Shown here: piece after piece, positions 7,846 through 15,944 of the stretch
How positions within the stretch are numbered: the stretch's first letter is position 1
How the letters are laid out: every line of letters begins with the position of its first letter
Source: G965267605 sp965267605
Lineage (GTDB): Bacteria; Bacteroidota; Bacteroidia; Flavobacteriales_E; Vicingaceae
DNA: 64,000 nucleotides
NCBI GenBank assembly: GCA_965267605.1
Contig: OZ254088.1
Span: 496,001-560,000 of the forward strand
Direction: 5' to 3'
Position numbers and translations under genes: made by a program
The notes under the pieces: generated by a model
Seen by the model: only the letters and a program-made list of their open reading frames with translations
The model's database searches: none
Told to the model about the DNA's origin: nothing

Positions 7846-9816
7846 GTGTCAGATTCACAGTCATTTGCGGTAATAATAAAAAACAAGTTTGTGCTTGTTT
7901 TGGTGGCTGTTGCGGTTACTTTTCTGGCATTTTATCCCTCTTTAGACAATGGATTTGTTGATTGGGATGATCCCAAGTACCTATTGGAGAACCCAGTTGT
8001 TTGGGAGTTGACCAAGGACAATGTGAAGGAGATGTTCAAGCCCACATCCTTCACCCATTCCTATGTTCCCTTATCTCAATTGAGTTTTGCATTGGAGAAT
8101 CATTTTTCAGATCACGCATATAACAGTCCGGAGAATGCGAAGATGCATCACCGGAACAACCTGTTGCTACATCTGCTGAATACGATCCTGGTCTTTTTCC
8201 TGGTATACAGATTGTGCAAAAGAAAGGTGGCCCCTGCATTTATTGTAGCCCTGTTCTTTGGCATTCATCCTATGCATGTAGAATCCGTTGCCTGGATATC
8301 TGAGCGGAAGGATGTACTGTTCTCCGCTTTCTTTATCGCCAGTTTGTATTTGTATAGCATCTACAAGCTGGATGGAAAATACTGGGCATACTTATTGGCC
8401 ATCGTCTTTGCCTTTGCGAGTGTAGCTTCTAAATCTGCAGGAGCACCCATAGGGGCCGCGATCTTGCTGGTGGCATTTTGGCTTAACGGAAAGCCTAAGA
8501 TGAAAGACTGGCTAGAGTCCATCCCCTTCTTTGCCGCAGGTGCCTGGGTGGGTTATATGACGGTGTATGTAGGCAACAAGACGGGCACTATTGCCGCAGG
8601 ATCTGTATTGTCGTTTGTAGATAGATGTGCGGTTGCCGGACACAATGTGCTCATGTACATCGTCAAGTTCTTCGTACCCTACGAACTCACGAATTACTAT
8701 CCTTATCCGGAACTCAGTGAGCCGTTACCTGTCATGTATTATGTGGCACCCTTTCTGGCACTTGCATTGGTTGGCTTGATGATCTGGTCTTTAAAGAAGA
8801 CGAGAATATTCTTCTTCGGAGGGATGTTCTTCCTGGTGAATGTTGCCTTGGTGTTACAGTTTTTCCCGGTTGGGCCTAATATCATGGCTGAGCGGTACAC
8901 CTACATTCCGTACATCGGATTCCTCTTCATCGTTGCAGCTGGGTACCAGTATCTGGTGGATAATAATAAGAAGCAACCGCTGCTTTTGTTCAACGTTGTG
9001 CTCGCACTTGGAGCCGCATCCTTTGTTTACATCACCATGGATCGATGCAAAGTGTGGAAGAGTAGTGAAACGCTCTGGACGGATGTGATTGGGAAATATG
9101 GTAACGAAATAGACGTGGCATTCCTCAATAGGGGGAATTACTATGCCAAAGAAATGGGAGAGTTGGATAAAGGGATTGCGGATTACATGGTGTTGGTGAA
9201 CAAGGGAACAGCCGATGTAAAGGTGTTTACCAATCTTGGAAATTCATTGGGCCTTAAGGGAAGGCAGTTTGCGGAAGCCGGAAGAATGGATCTGGCAAAC
9301 GATCATTACAATAGATCGGTTGAGGCGTTTACCAATGCCATTAACCTGGATTCACTTCAGGTGAGGGCATATGTGAACAGGGGAATTACTTACGGATTTG
9401 TAGGGCGTCATGAGGAAGCACTGGTAGATTTTAATAAGGCATTGAAGATCGATCCAAACGAGATGGACGCCAGGGTGGAGCGTGCCTTTCTGTATTTCTC
9501 TATGAAAGATTACCAAACTGCGGTTGGCGAGTACACCTACCTGATCAATACATTCCCTCCGATCTCTGCTTACTACCAGAACAGAGGTATCTCGTATTTC
9601 TACCTGAATGATTTCAATTCAGCTTTGAAGGATTTTGCAATTCTAATAGGAATGGAACCTAACAATGGCGAGCATTATTTCAATAGCTCTGTATGTTTTA
9701 GTAGAGTAGGTGATATGCAGCAAGCACTCTCTTATGGAGAAAAGGCTGCTCAGTTGGGATACAAGGTTCAACCCTCTTACCTGAATGAATTAAGGCAGAA
9801 GTTGGGTGGATCATGA
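7846..9816 (+). CDS. TMTC-like membrane protein with TPR repeats (GT-C type)
   Basis: 656 residues from a GTG start. The first 400 residues hold about ten transmembrane helices with marks of the TMTC/PMT-like family: an acidic first loop (FVDWDDPKYLLENP), H..NLLLHLLNTILVFFLV, and the very characteristic FFGIHPMHVESVAWISERKDVL. Eukaryotic TMTC proteins are O-mannosyltransferases; bacterial members are less studied, and protein glycosylation here is an inference. From about residue 420 a run of TPR repeats follows (for example AYVNRGITYGFVGRHEEALVDFNKALKIDPN), predicted to be periplasmic. Its 3' end overlaps the convergent neighbour by 6 bases. Confidence 0.82.
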   Translation: MSDSQSFAVIIKNKFVLVLVAVAVTFLAFYPSLDNGFVDWDDPKYLLENPVVWELTKDNVKEMFKPTSFTHSYVPLSQLSFALENHFSDHAYNSPENAKMHHRNNLLLHLLNTILVFFLVYRLCKRKVAPAFIVALFFGIHPMHVESVAWISERKDVLFSAFFIASLYLYSIYKLDGKYWAYLLAIVFAFASVASKSAGAPIGAAILLVAFWLNGKPKMKDWLESIPFFAAGAWVGYMTVYVGNKTGTIAAGSVLSFVDRCAVAGHNVLMYIVKFFVPYELTNYYPYPELSEPLPVMYYVAPFLALALVGLMIWSLKKTRIFFFGGMFFLVNVALVLQFFPVGPNIMAERYTYIPYIGFLFIVAAGYQYLVDNNKKQPLLLFNVVLALGAASFVYITMDRCKVWKSSETLWTDVIGKYGNEIDVAFLNRGNYYAKEMGELDKGIADYMVLVNKGTADVKVFTNLGNSLGLKGRQFAEAGRMDLANDHYNRSVEAFTNAINLDSLQVRAYVNRGITYGFVGRHEEALVDFNKALKIDPNEMDARVERAFLYFSMKDYQTAVGEYTYLINTFPPISAYYQNRGISYFYLNDFNSALKDFAILIGMEPNNGEHYFNSSVCFSRVGDMQQALSYGEKAAQLGYKVQPSYLNELRQKLGGS

Positions 9817-10359
9817 ATCTGAGAATAACTGAATCTTATCTGATTGCAGTTCCCAGTTCATCAAGACCTTATTGAAAGTGAGCGTGTAATATGTGAGCAT
9901 CTTTAATTTCCCATCCCAAAGACCGTACGCAACAACATCTACATTATAGGTTAGCTTGGTTTTAGGAGTGAAGAGAAATAGAAAATCACAATCGTGAAGT
10001 AGCCGGGCTTTCTTGAAGAAGGCATCGTGTTGGATCACAGCTCTCGCTTCGCGTTGGAACTTGTACTCATTCTCGAAATCTACATCGAAGTCAAATTCCC
10101 AATCTATGCCGTACTTCTTTCTTAGCTCTTCCAGTTCGAAGTAGTTGTGTCTGGCGACTTTGTCACTTAGTTTGCTTGGTACATCTGCCAGTCCTACCAA
10201 TTCGAAATGAATATTCCATCGCTTTCCAGTGATCTGAAGCGCATTGAATTTACTGTTGGTGTAGTGCCCGTAGGTGTACAGGGTATACTTCTCGGTTGGT
10301 TGTTGGCTGTAACCAATCGAGCACAATAGCATACATATGATGAACAGACAGCGTGCCAT
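9811..10359 (-). CDS. Secreted protein of unknown function
   Basis: 182 residues with a signal peptide (MARCLFIICMLLCSIGYSQ). The mature part has a YTLYTYGHYTNSKFNALQ strand region, a FELEELRKKYGIDWEFDFDVDFENEYKFQ helix rich in acidic and aromatic residues, and a beta-rich end (YNVDVVAYGLWDGKLKMLTYYTLTFN). No family is recognised. Likely periplasmic. Monocistronic by context. Confidence 0.65.
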   Translation of the reverse strand: MARCLFIICMLLCSIGYSQQPTEKYTLYTYGHYTNSKFNALQITGKRWNIHFELVGLADVPSKLSDKVARHNYFELEELRKKYGIDWEFDFDVDFENEYKFQREARAVIQHDAFFKKARLLHDCDFLFLFTPKTKLTYNVDVVAYGLWDGKLKMLTYYTLTFNKVLMNWELQSDKIQLFSDS

Positions 10360-10457
10360 ATCACGTTTATTATCATTATCGACAAAGCCGAAAAAGTTAC
10401 GGGGGTGCCCTATATTATACGCTAAAGCACTGAAATTGTTCGATTTAGGGCATAAAA

Positions 10458-10481
10458 AAAGTCCTGCCGAAACAGGACTTT
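10458..10481 (-). terminator. Intrinsic terminator
   Basis: A perfect 9-bp stem (aaagtcctg / caggacttt) around a 6-base loop, 20 bases past the stop of the upstream minus-strand gene. On that strand the stem runs into a T-tract (seven T in a row), a classic intrinsic terminator. Confidence 0.85.
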
Positions 10482-10501
10482 AGTCTCCTACTGTAGAAAT
10501 C

Positions 10502-10996
10502 TTAACGGGATGTATGTCCCATGCTCTGAACTAAACCATCAAGTTTCCTTCTGAACTTCTCCAGCGACACAGAGTAGCTATCAGAAACAACCTTGTCATT
10601 TTTTCCTTCTACGTAGTTGTTTGTACCAGTCATCACGAGCGAGTGTTTCCTCACTGGTCCTTTCTTGGTATTTCCGTAGGTTTCATTATAAGCAGAGCGC
10701 AGCTTCATGGTATCTATCCAACGCTCGATCATTTTCATTTCCAGATCTGAAATCTCCATCACCTTTTTCTTAGCTGGTCGGGCAAGGGTTCCGGTCTCCT
10801 GATACGCATATTCAAGTTGATTTCTCTGCTGGTTGATGATGTATGTATGACTTCTTGAGGAATTCACATCATCGTGCTCGTTCATCTCAAACTTCAAGAC
10901 CAAATAATGTTTTGAATTTTTTGAAGCAACGTCACTTTGTGCAAGCGAGAACAACGAAATCGAAAATAAAAGTGCGATTAGGAAGATTCGTTTCAT
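10502..10996 (-). CDS. Small secreted protein of unknown function
   Basis: 164 residues with a signal peptide (MKRIFLIALLFSISLFSLAQ). The mature part is mixed alpha/beta with a conserved-looking TYIINQQRNQLEYAYQE strand pair, a helix EISDLEMKMIERWIDTMKL, and a basic C-terminus. No family is recognised. It has its own terminator and no close partner. Confidence 0.65.
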   Translation of the reverse strand: MKRIFLIALLFSISLFSLAQSDVASKNSKHYLVLKFEMNEHDDVNSSRSHTYIINQQRNQLEYAYQETGTLARPAKKKVMEISDLEMKMIERWIDTMKLRSAYNETYGNTKKGPVRKHSLVMTGTNNYVEGKNDKVVSDSYSVSLEKFRRKLDGLVQSMGHTSR

Positions 10997-11089
10997 GCTG
11001 ATAATGAGTTAGTTACAATCAAATATCAGGTTTTACGATTAGCATGTCAAGTCAAGTTATTCACATTTATCAACATTTCGATCTTGGCG

Positions 11090-13399
11090 CTACTCCAAAT
11101 GTGGGTCACCTGATTTGAACTTCACACCGTACGGTATCTTGATGTTAAGAAAGATGTTTCTTCCCGGATCACTGATGCCAAATCTTCGGTACCGTGAGAG
11201 GTGATTCGCGTACTCTTCGTTAAGCAGATTTCTCACACCCAGTGCGAACGTTATCGGATGGATCTTGCTTCCTGCTTTCACTGCTACTCCAAGATGAAGC
11301 AGGTGATAGTCAGGTGTGGTCCATTCCATTGGAGCAACATTTCTTCTAGCACCACTATAAGAATGCTCTACGAATGCCTGGAAAGTGTGGATCCATTTAT
11401 CCATTTTCCATTCACCTCTAAGCGTAGTATTCCACCTGTTGGCGGGCATCATTGGCAGTACATCTCCATTGCTCTGACTTCCCTGAATAATGGAAATGCC
11501 AGATTCTATATGAAGCCAATCAACCGGGTGTGGATGCAGGTGAATTCCACCCTCACCACCTGTAATTACACCGTTGGCTTGCTCATAATTGAATACCTGA
11601 AAGCCATCAACGCTCGAATCAGCTGGAGATAGGTAGATATAATCTCCAATCATGTTTACATATGGAGTCAGGTAGAATGAGAAATGCTCATCCTTTGATT
11701 CCAATCCAAGGTCAACCTGAATGTTACGCTCGGTATTCAATGCTTCATTGCCAATTTCAAATCGGGCGGCACCGTGGTGAACACCATTGGAAAACAGTTC
11801 AGACGTATTAGGTGCCCTGAATCCTGTAGATGCAGATGCCCGCAGTTCATATTGCCTGAAATTTCTAAGTACCGCTACTGAAGCATTGGTAGATTGGAAA
11901 TTCCACTCGCGGGTAATCACATTCAGTTCCGGGTTATTTACAAAATGAGTAGGGCGAATCGATCTGTAATCGTGCCTGATTCCAAGCTGGAAGCTCGTCT
12001 TCTCCGTTACTCTTTGCAAGGTACCATAGATCGCACCATCAATGCGGTCTGTATTCGGAATAATCTGTTCCTGACCTGAATTCCGGTTGTACTGAATCAT
12101 CCACTGAGATCCAACAAGGACACTCCATAGGGAGTCTTTTAGAGATTGATGGTAGTTGAGATCTCCGGTGTACGTCTTGAGGATCATTTTGATTGCTGCA
12201 AGCTCTTCTTCTCCCTCTTCCTCGTGAGCTAGACTGTCTTCCCCATGTTCATGGTGCTCAAACTCCTGTCGCTCGTTCAACTGGTATCCCAACGCTAATC
12301 TGAGCCTGCCTTTGCCTACGAGAAAGGTATTGTCCAACGTTGCCATATGGTGTTCGTTGTACTGAAACGGCTCTACTGCGGTAAACCAATTGGGTGCCGC
12401 TTCTTCCTCCTCGTGTTCCTCTTCTTCCTCTTCATGTTCACCTTCGGTGAGCCCATTCCACTGTTGGTTATATGAATAGCGAAAGTTGGAAATAACCGTG
12501 CTGGAGTTGTATCCTAACGCAGCCTTTGTAGTTTGATTCGCGTAGCGCGAATTCTCTACAGCATGACCTTCACCATCTTTGTAATCTGTGAACAGGTTGG
12601 TGGTGTTGAACAAGTTTAGTTTCAACCTCGTCCCCGATACCTTTATACCACCTGCCATGGTTGTTCCCAGATTGGAATGACCAACGGTTTGCACAAAACC
12701 TTCAAGACTGTTTTGATCCGCGTAGCGCTCTTCTACCAGGTAGATCACACCACCCATCGCATCTGAACCGTACTGCATAGAGGCCGGACCTTTGATGATC
12801 TCGAGTCTTTCAATTCCAGCAGTACCGAGACCAAGTCCATGATCACCTCCCCATTGCTGGTTTTCAAGTCGGGTACCTTGCGAAATGGTAACGATCCTGT
12901 TTCCCGAAAGTCCCCTGATCACAGGTTTAGCGAAAGAAGCACCTGTGGAAACTACGTTTAACCCGGGAACTTTTCTCATGGCATCGGCCAGACTATTACC
13001 ACCCGTTACTTCAAGCTCGTCCATATGAGCTTGTTCAACGCGTGCTACATTATCTGATACCAGTCTGCCCAATGGAGAAACTACTACCATTTCGTCCAGA
13101 TCGAAATGGGCATGCGCCATGTTCACTTTGACCGAGGCACTTCCTTTAACGGTAAGCGTTTTGGGCTCAAACCCGAGTGCACTGAATTGAATGGTCAATT
13201 CCTTGACCGGTAGTTTTCTGATTTTAAAATGTCCGTGTTCATCCGCGGTAACACCAATTTTAAGTTCCGGAATGAATACTGTTGCGTAAGGAATACCTTC
13301 AGCGGATTCCTCATCTATTACTATACCCTCTACCTGTTGTGCCCATGTTGATACACAACCAGCGAATAGGGCTAGTAATAAGCCTATTCTCTTTAACAT
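11090..13399 (-). CDS. TonB-dependent receptor with His/Glu-rich loops, probable metal uptake
   Basis: 769 residues: signal peptide (to about CVSTWAQ), a carboxypeptidase-D-like regulatory domain (residues 20-100, VEGIVIDEESAEGIPYATVFIP), a plug domain (LADAMRKVPGLNVVSTG ... ERLEIIKGPASMQYGSDAMGG) and a 22-strand barrel ending YRRFGISDPGRNIFLNIKIPYGVKF. Two extracellular-type loops are extremely rich in His and Glu (EGEHEEEEEEHEEEE near 325 and FEHHEHGEDSLAHEEEGEEE near 385), and the plug has GGDHG. The same features are seen in zinc/copper receptors such as ZnuD. With a His-rich gene directly upstream, divalent-metal uptake is the best guess; the metal cannot be read from sequence. Confidence 0.88.
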   Translation of the reverse strand: MLKRIGLLLALFAGCVSTWAQQVEGIVIDEESAEGIPYATVFIPELKIGVTADEHGHFKIRKLPVKELTIQFSALGFEPKTLTVKGSASVKVNMAHAHFDLDEMVVVSPLGRLVSDNVARVEQAHMDELEVTGGNSLADAMRKVPGLNVVSTGASFAKPVIRGLSGNRIVTISQGTRLENQQWGGDHGLGLGTAGIERLEIIKGPASMQYGSDAMGGVIYLVEERYADQNSLEGFVQTVGHSNLGTTMAGGIKVSGTRLKLNLFNTTNLFTDYKDGEGHAVENSRYANQTTKAALGYNSSTVISNFRYSYNQQWNGLTEGEHEEEEEEHEEEEAAPNWFTAVEPFQYNEHHMATLDNTFLVGKGRLRLALGYQLNERQEFEHHEHGEDSLAHEEEGEEELAAIKMILKTYTGDLNYHQSLKDSLWSVLVGSQWMIQYNRNSGQEQIIPNTDRIDGAIYGTLQRVTEKTSFQLGIRHDYRSIRPTHFVNNPELNVITREWNFQSTNASVAVLRNFRQYELRASASTGFRAPNTSELFSNGVHHGAARFEIGNEALNTERNIQVDLGLESKDEHFSFYLTPYVNMIGDYIYLSPADSSVDGFQVFNYEQANGVITGGEGGIHLHPHPVDWLHIESGISIIQGSQSNGDVLPMMPANRWNTTLRGEWKMDKWIHTFQAFVEHSYSGARRNVAPMEWTTPDYHLLHLGVAVKAGSKIHPITFALGVRNLLNEEYANHLSRYRRFGISDPGRNIFLNIKIPYGVKFKSGDPHLE

Positions 13400-13446
13400 C
13401 GTTAAATGTTGTTACGTAAATATCTACTGTTTGCTTATGCGGTTGG

Positions 13447-13755
13447 CTAGGCCAGTAGAGGAGGTCCCCGGGAGGAACTTGTGATAACCTTTTTGATGAC
13501 AGTGGCATAAGGCTGGTCAACAAGAACAACATTGATCTCATGTTTCAGGATCTGCGGTACCGCATCGGCATCAATAAAGTTTTTGGAGAAATAGTGATCA
13601 CAGGCTGCACAATGATGGTGATGCTTGGCAACGATCCCCTCTCCATGATCGTGGTGATGGTGATGCGTGTGAAACAACCCACGTGGTACAATCAATCCGC
13701 AGAATACTGCTATCAGTACCCATGCAAACCTTCGTATGTGCTTCCTTTTTTTCAC
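13447..13755 (-). CDS. Small histidine-rich membrane-anchored protein
   Basis: 102 residues. A basic start (MKKRKHIRRF) is followed by one hydrophobic helix (AWVLIAVFCGLIVP), then two His clusters, HTHHHHHDH and HHHHCAACDH, the second joined to a CxxC. These are strong ligands for zinc, copper or nickel. The rest is short and without known domain. It lies 47 bases upstream of the TonB-dependent receptor on the same strand, so a shared metal-uptake role is likely, with this protein as a periplasmic metal sink or sensor. That role is inference. Confidence 0.75.
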   Translation of the reverse strand: MKKRKHIRRFAWVLIAVFCGLIVPRGLFHTHHHHHDHGEGIVAKHHHHCAACDHYFSKNFIDADAVPQILKHEINVVLVDQPYATVIKKVITSSSRGPPLLA

Positions 13756-13779
13756 TTCAGGGCGAAAATATGCAATTAA

Positions 13780-13793
13780 GTGCGGTAACGCAC
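13780..13793 (-). promoter_or_regulatory. Candidate operator of the metal-uptake pair
   Basis: An almost perfect 14-bp palindrome (gtgcggtaacgcac, one mismatched pair) 24 bases upstream of the His-rich gene. On the minus strand it lies between a TTGG element and TATTTTCG, a 7-of-8 match to the -7 consensus, with 22 bases between the two boxes. This is where a repressor such as Zur or Fur would be expected to bind; the regulator is unknown. Confidence 0.4.
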
Positions 13794-13811
13794 CAATTCT
13801 TATGTTAAGCT

Positions 13812-14600
13812 TTAGATATCTATCTCCCCTGTCAGGTAGGTGACGGCCTTGCCTTCCATCAAGACTTTGTCGACAAACAACGTGCAGGAAAGCTGACCTC
13901 TTCTCTCGCTTAGCTGTGTTGCCGTAATAGAGGGTCGATCCAATTTCTCTGCCCAGTAGGGGGTAAGCAGCGCATGTGCGGAACCCGTTACCGGATCTTC
14001 ATTTATTCCTGATTGGGGGGCAAAAAACCTCGAAACAACATCCACCTCATTTCCGGGTGCGGTGCAGATCACCCCCCTTGCTTCCACCTGCTCAATGGCA
14101 CGGAAGTCTGGTTGAAGACTTTCGATGGCTGCTTGGTCCTCAAATTCCAGAAGTACATCATAATTGCCCTTCACGGCATTAAGCGGTGTTGCACCAAAGC
14201 ATTCAGTGAACGTGGCTACATCCAGAGAGGAATCACTAACCTTATCTGCGGGTAGTTCCATCAGGTACCTGGTGCCGACATTCTTTACCATGAGTGTTCC
14301 TGCGTAAAGGGTGTCAAATTCTACAATGGTTTGTCTAATGCCTAGTTCGAACAGTACATGCGCAGCAGCCAGTGTGGCATGTCCACATAATTCCACTTCC
14401 ACTTTTGGCGTCATCCAACGAATGAAGAGCCCATCTTCATTGTTTCTGACAAAAGCAGTTTCGGCAAGGTTGTTTTCAGATGCAATCTTCTGCATAACGT
14501 TGTCAGGTAACCACTTATCCAGCAGTACAACAGCAGCAGGGTTACCGCCAAACATTTCAGCAGTAAATGCATCTACCTGATATATAGGAAGCTTAGCCAT
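13812..14600 (-). CDS. PhzF family isomerase-like protein
   Basis: 262 residues, the usual length of PhzF/YHI9 proteins with the diaminopimelate-epimerase fold. Marks seen are YQVDAFTAEMFGGNPAAVV at the N-terminus, NLAETAFV with the catalytic Glu (about residue 47), ELCGHATLAAAHVLFE, and EDPVTGSAHALLTPYWAEKL near the C-terminus. Most family members are not phenazine enzymes and have no known substrate; there is no phenazine cluster here. It overlaps the upstream archaemetzincin-like gene by 8 bases, so the two are co-transcribed. Confidence 0.9.
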   Translation of the reverse strand: MAKLPIYQVDAFTAEMFGGNPAAVVLLDKWLPDNVMQKIASENNLAETAFVRNNEDGLFIRWMTPKVEVELCGHATLAAAHVLFELGIRQTIVEFDTLYAGTLMVKNVGTRYLMELPADKVSDSSLDVATFTECFGATPLNAVKGNYDVLLEFEDQAAIESLQPDFRAIEQVEARGVICTAPGNEVDVVSRFFAPQSGINEDPVTGSAHALLTPYWAEKLDRPSITATQLSERRGQLSCTLFVDKVLMEGKAVTYLTGEIDI

Positions 14601-15531
14601 TCTTTCTTTCGTTTAATGCCATCTTGGCCATGCGATAGTAATACTTCTCCTCAAGGAAACCATTCTTCTCCCAGAACTTCTCAAGGTTCCTGCAGCGTTC
14701 TACCGGGTCCAATGATAACGTATAACATATTTTCATCATGTCGTGGGGACAGGCATATTGTGGCTTTCCATCCGATTCATCCAAATGGTTGCTACCATTC
14801 ATTACGCATTTGTAGGCAGTGCAATGCCGAATGGAGAACATGTGCCCTGTTTCGTGAGCCGCTACCTTCAACGTGCGACCTAAACACTGCTTGAAGGCTA
14901 GAGAATCAATGGAAGGGTCGCCATAACGTGCCATAGACCAAACACCCACACGCTTTTGGATAGAGGCTTGTCCGAAAACGAAGTTCCATTTAGGGTTGGG
15001 GTAGAGGTCGGTTTGCGTAAAGGCGATGTAGGCAACGGCATCGTTGGGAAGATTCGGAAGCAGCACCTCATGAAGGATATACGGAGTATAGAACTGATGC
15101 ATTCCTCCATGCATCCTTTGTTTGTCTTTTGGAATATCTGATTGCGGAATGGTTTCCATGATCTTATAAGGTACGCCATAGAAAGTGCCGAGGTATTCTG
15201 CTGTGATCTCTATGATCTTCTTATGTGAAGGCGTGAAGTTGCCTATAGGCTGCAAATACAGAACTTTTCGTTCCGCAGTCGTAGATACCTTGGGTGATTC
15301 AATGTACTGCCGGTACGACTGGCCGTTTTCCTTGTGTTCGGCAAGCCATTCTCCAGGCTGAACGGGATCCATTCCTTCATGGAAGCGCTCGATGGATGCA
15401 CGCACCGATGTGAACTCACGATCCAATTCTTTGGAATAAGGATCTCCCTCCATCATTGCTGCATCCTGTGAACACCCAAGCAGGGTAACGCAGGTAAACA
15501 GACCTATGAATTGCGGAATACGCATACCCAA
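14593..15531 (-). CDS. Archaemetzincin-like zinc metalloprotease lipoprotein
   Basis: 312 residues. A lipobox (LLGC, Cys20) makes it a probable membrane-anchored lipoprotein. The catalytic site is HETGHMFSIRHC at 226-237, then C-TAYK-C-V-M, and a structural Cys at 261, closely following the archaemetzincin pattern HExxHxxGxxHC-x4-C-x-M-x16/17-CxxC. The NGSNHLDESDGKP segment resembles animal AMZ proteins more than the usual short archaeal type. Two departures are seen: the Gly of the metzincin motif is Ser233, and the second Cys of the final CxxC is Asp264. The first three zinc ligands and the catalytic Glu are intact, so activity is possible. It is packed between DUF5655 and PhzF genes. Confidence 0.85.
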   Translation of the reverse strand: MGMRIPQFIGLFTCVTLLGCSQDAAMMEGDPYSKELDREFTSVRASIERFHEGMDPVQPGEWLAEHKENGQSYRQYIESPKVSTTAERKVLYLQPIGNFTPSHKKIIEITAEYLGTFYGVPYKIMETIPQSDIPKDKQRMHGGMHQFYTPYILHEVLLPNLPNDAVAYIAFTQTDLYPNPKWNFVFGQASIQKRVGVWSMARYGDPSIDSLAFKQCLGRTLKVAAHETGHMFSIRHCTAYKCVMNGSNHLDESDGKPQYACPHDMMKICYTLSLDPVERCRNLEKFWEKNGFLEEKYYYRMAKMALNERKNG

Positions 15532-15533
15532 AT

Positions 15534-15944
15534 TTACTGCTTTACAGTTTCTCTTGCAGCAGTTAACCAGTTCAGCAACTGGGGATCAATATCATCCAGG
15601 GAGTCAACGCTCAGCACATGATTGTACCTGTTCGTAGAGTACTTATCTACTTTTCGAATCGGAAACACATCTTCCGGATGATCTAATGCGAACTCGATCT
15701 CAATGCTGTTCTTTCTCACCTTCAATGTGGAGAAAGTGCTTTCAGCCTTGAACATGATCTCGGTCTTTACAGGTTCCATGAAGGCACCAGGGAGTGAGAG
15801 CAAATGCTTCTCAAGCACTTTGTACAACTCAACGATACTGTCAGGCTTGCCCGCAAGGTGATCTTCAACAGAGATCTTAACGCATGAATGCCATTGATCC
15901 TTTCCGCGAAAAGAACGCCCGCATTTAGGACAAACCCACGGCAT
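15534..15944 (-). CDS. DUF5655 domain protein with N-terminal zinc ribbon
   Basis: 136 residues. The start is a small treble-clef-like zinc ribbon, CPKCGRSFRGKDQWHSC, followed by the DUF5655 body (DHLAGKPDSIVELYKVLEKHLLSLPG ... TFSTLKVRKNSIEIEFAL), a nucleic-acid- or ligand-binding fold of unknown role. The start codon shares one base with the stop of the BNR gene upstream, and the stop is 2 bases from the archaemetzincin gene, so it is inside an operon. Cytoplasmic, as no signal is present. Confidence 0.85.
   Translation of the reverse strand: MPWVCPKCGRSFRGKDQWHSCVKISVEDHLAGKPDSIVELYKVLEKHLLSLPGAFMEPVKTEIMFKAESTFSTLKVRKNSIEIEFALDHPEDVFPIRKVDKYSTNRYNHVLSVDSLDDIDPQLLNWLTAARETVKQ

Noticed and set aside
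13812..14600. Phenazine pathway gene
   Set aside because: PhzF relatives are common without phenazine genes and none of the others are here.
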